NCBI GenBank assembly: GCA_018066175.1
Contig: JAGHRV010000015.1
Span: 1-36,872, forward strand
DNA length: 36,872 bases
Source: Candidatus Colicola equi
Lineage (GTDB): Bacteria; Bacteroidota; Bacteroidia; Bacteroidales; Paludibacteraceae
Direction: 5' to 3'
A program made the translations under genes and the position numbers. This document shows, in pieces, positions 33,064 through 36,872 of this stretch (its first letter is position 1; each line of letters begins with the position of its first letter). The notes beneath the pieces are model-generated. The model did no database searches, was not told the origin of the DNA, and saw only the letters and a program-made list of their open reading frames with translations.

Positions 33064-34512
33064 ATGATGAGAAACTTAGAACCTAAAGGTTTGTGGGAGA
33101 ATTTCTACAGCCTGACACAGATTCCCCGTCCATCGGGTAAGAAGAAAGAGATTGCTGCTTTCTTGGTTAATTATGGTAAGAGTCTTGGTCTGGAGACTAT
33201 TCAAGACGAGATAGGTAATGTGATTATTCGCAAGCCTGCTTCGGCCGGTTATGAGAATCATCCCGGTGTTATTTTGCAGGGACACATGGATATGGTGCCT
33301 CAGAAGAACAGCGATGTGAAGCACGATTTTGAGAAAGACCCTATACGCGCGTACGTGGAAGATAATAAGGAGTGGGTGACGGCAGATGGTACTACGTTAG
33401 GTGCAGACAACGGCATCGGCGTAGCAGCAGCGATGGCTATCTTGGCGGATAAGAACGTGGTGCATCCTCCGTTGGAGGCTTTCTTTACGGTAGATGAAGA
33501 AACCGGTATGTATGGTGCCCATGCCTTAGAGGGTGGTGTGCTACAAGGTAAGGTGCTGCTGAACCTGGATAGTGAGAGCGAAGGTGAGTTATACATCGGC
33601 TGTGCCGGTGGTGTAGATACAACGGCTAAGTTCCCCTTTGAACCGGTGGCTGTAGAGGAAGGCGATATCGCTTTGCGTATCAGTCTGAAGGGACTGAAGG
33701 GTGGTCACTCCGGATGCGATATCCATCTGCAGCGTGCCAATGCCGTGAAACTCTTATTCCGTTTCCTCAAGGTAGCGGTATCCGAGTATGAAGCTCGTTT
33801 GGCAAGCGTAGATGGCGGCAATCTGCGCAATGCTATTCCTCGCGAAGCAGAGGCGGTTGTTACTATTCCTCAGGAGGGCAAAGATGAGTTTATTGAACTC
33901 GTAGATGAGTGGGAAGATCTGTTTATTAAGGAGTATGATGGTGTAGAGGATAATATCCATCTGACTGCCGAAGAGGTGGCTTGTCCCAAGCAGGAGCTGC
34001 CGGAGGATGTGCAGGACTTCCTTATCCATGCCATTACCGCCTGCCCGCATGGTGTTTATCGCATGATTCCTGAGATGCCGGATGTGGTAGAAACCAGTAA
34101 TAACCTGAGTGCCATCAAGATGAATGGCAACAGCGTAGAGGCTTTCTGTCTGACTCGTTCCAGCGTGGAGAGTCGCAAGGAGGAATTGGCACAGATGATT
34201 CAGTCGGCTTTTGCTGTTGCTGGAGCAGATGTTGAGTTTAGTGGTTCCTATCCGGGATGGAAACCCAATACGAAGAGCCGTATTCTGCATGTAATGCAGG
34301 ATATCTATGAGAAGGAGTTTGGTTCTAAACCTCGTGTTATCACTATCCATGCCGGATTGGAGTGTGGTATTATTGGTCGCAATTATCCGGGAATGGATAT
34401 GATTTCGTTCGGTCCGACCATTGAGCATCCGCATAGTCCCGACGAGCGTGTTAATATCGCTACTGTGCAGAAGTTCTACCGCTATATCTTAGCTACGCTA
34501 AAGGAACTATAA
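33064..34512 (+). CDS. pepD: Aminoacyl-histidine dipeptidase (peptidase D)
   Basis: 482 residues, M20 family zinc dipeptidase; cleaves dipeptides with broad specificity, including Xaa-His. Metal and catalytic residues are in GHMDMVPQ (H74, D76), LGADNGIGV (D115), VDEETGM (E145, E146), LNLDSESEGE, and the C-terminal HAGLECG. Length and the NPIPRP-like start (SLTQIPRPSGKKKEI) match E. coli PepD. Two adjacent ATGs are possible starts (33064 or 33067). It follows ansA and ends at an intrinsic terminator at 34522-34558. Confidence 0.96.
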   Translation: MMRNLEPKGLWENFYSLTQIPRPSGKKKEIAAFLVNYGKSLGLETIQDEIGNVIIRKPASAGYENHPGVILQGHMDMVPQKNSDVKHDFEKDPIRAYVEDNKEWVTADGTTLGADNGIGVAAAMAILADKNVVHPPLEAFFTVDEETGMYGAHALEGGVLQGKVLLNLDSESEGELYIGCAGGVDTTAKFPFEPVAVEEGDIALRISLKGLKGGHSGCDIHLQRANAVKLLFRFLKVAVSEYEARLASVDGGNLRNAIPREAEAVVTIPQEGKDEFIELVDEWEDLFIKEYDGVEDNIHLTAEEVACPKQELPEDVQDFLIHAITACPHGVYRMIPEMPDVVETSNNLSAIKMNGNSVEAFCLTRSSVESRKEELAQMIQSAFAVAGADVEFSGSYPGWKPNTKSRILHVMQDIYEKEFGSKPRVITIHAGLECGIIGRNYPGMDMISFGPTIEHPHSPDERVNIATVQKFYRYILATLKEL

Positions 34513-34521
34513 TCAATACTT

Positions 34522-34558
34522 AAAAATGGCAATTTCTACCCGAAGTTGCCATTTTTAT
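34522..34558 (+). terminator. Intrinsic terminator after pepD
   Basis: AAAAATGGCAA (34522-34532) pairs with TTGCCATTTTT (34546-34556), with a T-rich end. The next promoter's -33 box starts at 34558, so terminator and promoter abut. Confidence 0.88.
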
Positions 34559-34589
34559 TTGCATATATGCAAAATTCTTTGTAATTTTG
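34558..34589 (+). promoter_or_regulatory. Promoter of the DUF2147 gene with perfect palindrome
   Basis: -33 TTTG at 34558-34561, exactly 20 bases, -7 TAATTTTG at 34582-34589. TTTGCATATATGCAAA (34558-34573) is identical to the palindrome in the ychF/comF promoter. A leader of about 100 bases with a stable hairpin (34624-34648) follows. Confidence 0.85.
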
Positions 34590-34629
34590 CAGTGGCAAAG
34601 GAAAAGCCTTTTCCCTAGATACGGTTTTT

Positions 34630-34650
34630 CCGTTAAGCGGAAACACCATG
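34630..34650. repeat. Left copy of a 21-bp inverted repeat (hairpin in DUF2147 leader)
   Basis: Bases 34630-34650 (CCGTTAAGCGG then AAACACCATG) are the exact reverse complement of 36025-36045. The left copy also forms its own hairpin, GGTTTTTCCG with CGGAAACACC around TTAAG. Confidence 0.8.
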
Positions 34651-34695
34651 TGCCCCGCAAAATGCAAATGATAGGAAAATAAATAGGAATAAGAT

Positions 34696-35127
34696 ATGGC
34701 AAAAGTATTATTTATCATGATGGCTATTATGGCAAGTGCCGTTGGTATGATGGCACAAGTGGACCAGATTGTAGGCGATTGGGCTACCGTAGATGATAAG
34801 ACGGGTAATCAGTATGCGATTGTGCACGTTTACCAAGCCGACAATGGTTTGTATTATGGCAAGATAACTAAGATGCTGATGGGTTCCAAAAAACTGACCT
34901 GCACGAAATGCGAGGGGGAAGATAAGGATCGTCCTATAGAAGGGCTAACGATTATTCGTGGCATGAAGAATATAGATGGCGTATTAAGAGAAGGGCGCGT
35001 ATTAGACCCTGAAAGTGGTAAGTTCTATTACGGCAAGATATATTTGGACAAAGGTAAACTGGTATTACGAGGTAGCTTGGATAAACGCGGAATTTTCGGC
35101 AGAAACCAAACTTGGATAAGAAAATAG
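34696..35127 (+). CDS. Exported DUF2147 protein
   Basis: 143 residues. Signal peptide MAKVLFIMMAIMASAVGMMA, then a DUF2147 domain: QIVGDWATVDDKTGNQYAIV, GLYYGKITKML, paired Cys in CTKCEGEDKDRPIEGL, and RVLDPESGKFYYGKIYLD with RNQTWIR at the end. Family members are small periplasmic beta-barrels of lipocalin-like shape with no firmly known ligand. It has its own promoter and a ~100-base leader with a hairpin shared in inverted form with 36025-36045. No terminator is seen after it. Confidence 0.9.
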   Translation: MAKVLFIMMAIMASAVGMMAQVDQIVGDWATVDDKTGNQYAIVHVYQADNGLYYGKITKMLMGSKKLTCTKCEGEDKDRPIEGLTIIRGMKNIDGVLREGRVLDPESGKFYYGKIYLDKGKLVLRGSLDKRGIFGRNQTWIRK

Positions 35128-35180
35128 CTGCTTTAAACGGACGAGAAACTAAAAAAACTAATAAATAAAACATTAAAACA

Positions 35181-35381
35181 ATGAAAGCGAAACCATTCGT
35201 CAAATGGGTTGGCGGCAAAGGCCAACTTATCGAACAACTGGAGCAAATTCAAAACATCGTTAACGTCCCAACTAAGATGATGCCGATACAGACTCGTGTG
35301 ACTTCATATCGGGTCAATCCTCCATTGAACACATCCATTACAATTCTATCAAAAGAGCAATTAGATGGGCGTTTTCAATAA
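35181..35381 (+). pseudogene. N-terminal fragment of a Dam/D12-class adenine-N6 DNA methyltransferase
   Basis: 66 codons, then a stop. The first ~25 residues, MKAKPFVKWVGGKGQLIEQL and EQIQN, are those of a D12-class N6-adenine methyltransferase with the SAM-binding motif I (FVKWVGGKGQL). Intact members are ~270-300 residues and need a DPPY motif, which is missing here. From about residue 26 (VNVPTKMMPIQTRVTSYRVN) the resemblance ends and the rest is unrecognised, as expected after a deletion. The pairing with a GIY-YIG nuclease 74 bases downstream suggests a damaged restriction-modification locus (inference). It could instead be a short functional gene, though I doubt it. Confidence 0.65.
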
Positions 35382-35455
35382 GAATTTTGGTAAATTAGCA
35401 GACCTCAGGTAGAGTAATTTTCAAATCGCTTCGACTTTACATTTTACATTTTTTT

Positions 35456-35974
35456 ATGCACTCACCCTTTAGACAACATACTATCATTATTAAGTGGAGC
35501 AACCCAATTCGTTGGGATAGAGTTGCTAAATTTGACAGCGATTGGAATGGTGGTTGGTATTACATCACTCGTAATATCTATCGAAATGGGCAATGTTATG
35601 TGACTCCCATCTATATAGGGAAAGCATCTGGCAAAATATCGAAACGCATCCTCAACCACACATACAGGGATTCCGAAAAGCCATTCCTTAGAGAATATGG
35701 TGAATTTGAAATTAGATTCGGTAGAGTCGTAAGTCCCTTGAACTATCGCACGTCATACCACTATAACCGATTACTGTTGACGGTTGAAAGTGCACTCATA
35801 ACCGAGATATATCCGAAGTGTAACTGTTCACAAACTCAACGATATACACCTTGGTACAAGCTCGTAATTAAGAATACAGGCAAACACGATCGTATTCCAG
35901 ATACTATCACCACAGAATCCCAAGCCGCTCATCATCTATCTCTTCCGTCTTGGTGGGATGGAACCATAGTTTGA
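35456..35974 (+). CDS. GIY-YIG superfamily nuclease, possibly a restriction enzyme
   Basis: 172 residues. The GIY-YIG core is visible: GWYYITRNIYRNGQCYVTPI with PIYIGKAS (the paired Tyr strands), KRILNHTY supplying the Arg and His positions, ESALITEIYPKCNCS with the metal-binding Glu and following Asn, and a basic, Trp-containing tail. Small stand-alone enzymes of this fold include restriction endonucleases such as Eco29kI and homing enzymes. Next to a methylase fragment, a restriction role is plausible but unproven; if active without a methylase it would be a liability. The ATG at 35456 is preceded by TTTACAT repeated twice and a T-run. Codon use is more A-rich than in the housekeeping genes, suggesting transfer. 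Confidence 0.72.
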   Translation: MHSPFRQHTIIIKWSNPIRWDRVAKFDSDWNGGWYYITRNIYRNGQCYVTPIYIGKASGKISKRILNHTYRDSEKPFLREYGEFEIRFGRVVSPLNYRTSYHYNRLLLTVESALITEIYPKCNCSQTQRYTPWYKLVIKNTGKHDRIPDTITTESQAAHHLSLPSWWDGTIV

Positions 35975-36024
35975 AACCTCTTCCTGAAACTTGTACCATG
36001 AGCGTTCTCCCGTCCGCAAAAAGG

Positions 36025-36045
36025 CATGGTGTTTCCGCTTAACGG
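36025..36045. repeat. Right copy of the 21-bp inverted repeat
   Basis: Exact reverse complement of 34630-34650, lying after the GIY-YIG gene. CCCGTC (36009-36014) and GACGGG (36071-36076) flank it and can close a larger stem. Confidence 0.8.
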
Positions 36046-36079
36046 GAAAGGCGAATATAAAAATGGACGAGACGGGAAT

Positions 36080-36105
36080 GGGTGACCTTTGGGTCACCTT
36101 TTTTT
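36080..36105 (+). terminator. Intrinsic terminator after the GIY-YIG gene
   Basis: GGTGACC (36081-36087), loop TTTG, GGTCACC (36092-36098), then a T-run of seven. A strong, perfect 7-bp stem. Confidence 0.92.
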
Positions 36106-36303
36106 ATAGTTTTTATAAATTACAATCATAACCGTTTGGTATATAATAGGTTATGAGAGATTGTTAAAAAAATGATATTTGTGTTTGCATATATCAAAAA
36201 AAGCAGACCGCTACGCGTAAGTACGACATATCGTCTAAAGTCAATTTCTCCGTCAACGATGCCGGCCTACCTGAACTCGCGCAGTTATCCGCGCCCAGTC
36301 AGT

Positions 36304-36362
36304 GTGCGACCCCATCAGCAGGGTCGCGCACGTACGCGTCTTCCCCTTCTGTGGGGGAAGAC
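36304..36362. repeat. Two adjacent GC-rich hairpins
   Basis: GTGCGACCC (36304-36312) pairs with GGGTCGC/GCAC (36321-36331, one bulge), and GTCTTCCCC (36338-36346) pairs perfectly with GGGGAAGAC (36354-36362). They lie at and before the start of the HTH frame and look like an inserted intergenic repeat. Confidence 0.7.
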
Positions 36363-36536
36363 GTACTGAAAAACGTGCGCACGCGACTCTTGGAATCCAA
36401 ACAGAAGCAATGGAGTTATGACCATCTAAAAACATTTGCCCAACAATTAGGTATAACACCAATGACCATATGGCGCATCCATGATGCTGCACTAAAAAAA
36501 ATAAAAAAATGCACTTTTAATGTAACCCCTTTTTGA
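36351..36536 (+). CDS. Small helix-turn-helix protein, start uncertain
   Basis: 61 residues from a GTG. The stretch WSYDHLKTFAQQLGITPMTI with WRIHDAAL reads as a helix-turn-helix (A and G at the classical positions). The frame stays open back to a TAA at 36165-36167 and would encode QTATRKYDISSKVNFSVNDA and similar, but contains no ATG, and two hairpin repeats lie inside the extension. Either the gene uses an unusual start, or it has been disrupted. An overlapping frame with ATG at 36172 codes for repeat-derived sequence and seems not real. A DNA-binding regulator of the decayed island is a plausible guess. Confidence 0.4.
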   Translation: MGEDVLKNVRTRLLESKQKQWSYDHLKTFAQQLGITPMTIWRIHDAALKKIKKCTFNVTPF

Positions 36537-36624
36537 AAAAAGGTCGTATACAAAATAGTAGAGGGGGATGCAACAGCAGATAGATGGCTTGTAGTTCCAT
36601 TATGGATGCTTGATGGAGCCGAGA

Positions 36625-36668
36625 GTTAACCGACTGTTAACCGACACTTAATCGACCGTTGACAACCC
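36625..36668. repeat. Four 11-bp iterated repeats upstream of the last gene
   Basis: In exact 11-base register: GTTAACCGACT, GTTAACCGACA, CTTAATCGACC, GTTGACAACCC. Two are nearly identical and the next two degenerate. The spacing of about one helical turn suggests protein binding sites (operator or iteron-like). Confidence 0.7.
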
Positions 36669-36701
36669 TCCTTAATTTGAACATCTTAACAACCAAACAT
36701 T

Positions 36702-36872
36702 ATGACAGTAACATTCGACAATTCGCTGACGAGTTAGCAGCACGTGCCCGCTTCAAAGCTGTGGCTGCTGCAATCAAGGTTCGTAAGTTAGACCCCAACA
36801 AGACCCGCACCGATGCGGCTGCCTTCAAGGAGCAATCCACTTACAAGACCATGTACGCCTACCTCTGGCACG
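36702..36872 (+). pseudogene. Frameshifted start of a gene running off the window
   Basis: The ATG at 36702 encodes MTVTFDN and runs into TAG at 36735. Moving back one base near 36718-36721 opens a frame to the window end that reads FADELAARARFKAVAAAIKV then RKLDPNKTRTDAAAFKEQST and YKTMYAYLWH. This looks like genuine coding sequence, alpha-helical and Lys/Arg/Ala-rich, but I do not recognise the family. A one-base deletion, a sequencing error or programmed -1 frameshifting could each explain it. The iterated repeats lie just upstream. Confidence 0.5.

Noticed and set aside
33754..34434. 226-codon minus-strand frame
   Set aside because: Antisense to pepD, whose motifs continue throughout.
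34630..36045. Invertible promoter switch
   Set aside because: The DUF2147 promoter lies outside the inverted repeats and no dedicated invertase gene is near, so inversion would only silence the segment; kept as a repeat observation only.
36172..36369. 65-codon plus-strand frame with ATG
   Set aside because: Most of it reads through the GC-rich hairpins; composition is Arg/Pro/Ser-rich with no family, and the overlapping frame ends in a clear HTH.
1..36872. tRNA or rRNA genes
   Set aside because: No T-loop GGTTCRA pattern with matching stems and no rRNA signature was seen in the intergenic spaces.

Overview
The window reads as chromosomal DNA of a member of Bacteroidota, most likely order Bacteroidales. 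The evidence is a set of promoters of the Bacteroidota type (TTTG about 20 bases upstream of TAnnTTTG), a GldH gliding lipoprotein, a DUF5686/carboxypeptidase-regulatory-domain protein, a bS16 with a long Ala/Glu tail, and the conserved run holB-ricT-gldH. No rRNA or tRNA gene, CRISPR array or intact insertion sequence was seen.

Layout. (1) 1-8354, plus strand: a secreted-protein locus. It holds the C-terminal part of a large surface protein, a small Gly-rich protein with a C-terminal membrane tail, and a 2056-residue secreted protein that joins an M6-type metallopeptidase to an endonuclease I nuclease through Ig-like and InlB-type repeats. (2) 8355-8912: an intergenic region with a terminator, a three-copy hairpin repeat family, a 20-bp inverted repeat and the rpmH promoter. 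(3) 8913-14903, plus: rpmH, then a tight run rbfA, LolC/E-type permease, xerD, a DUF5686 protein and a secreted beta-sandwich protein. (4) 14906-20616, minus: a six-gene operon holB-ricT-gldH-trmB-mrp-MATE. (5) 20617-22407, plus: rpsP and a GT2 glycosyltransferase. (6) 22373-24506, minus: ychF and a Ca/Na antiporter, divergent from a ComF-type phosphoribosyltransferase. (7) 25392-28442, plus: nadB, an NlpC/P60 peptidase and a HAD phosphatase. (8) 28443-31815, minus: response regulator, rpe, xseA and a membrane-anchored HhH protein. (9) 32000-35127, plus: ansA, pepD and a DUF2147 protein.

(10) 35128-36872 looks different. It is gene-poor, with a fragment of a Dam-type adenine methylase, a GIY-YIG nuclease gene, hairpin repeats, a small HTH reading frame without a usual start, 11-bp iterated repeats and a frameshifted gene running off the end. 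It resembles a decayed restriction-modification or mobile island.

The least ordinary items are the protease-nuclease fusion, a recurring palindrome built on TTTGCAT/ATGCAAA placed exactly on the -33 box of several unrelated promoters, the hairpin repeat family with a compensatory stem change, tandem heptamers at gene ends, and the decayed island. All functional calls rest on reading the sequence and motif recognition. No database search was run.
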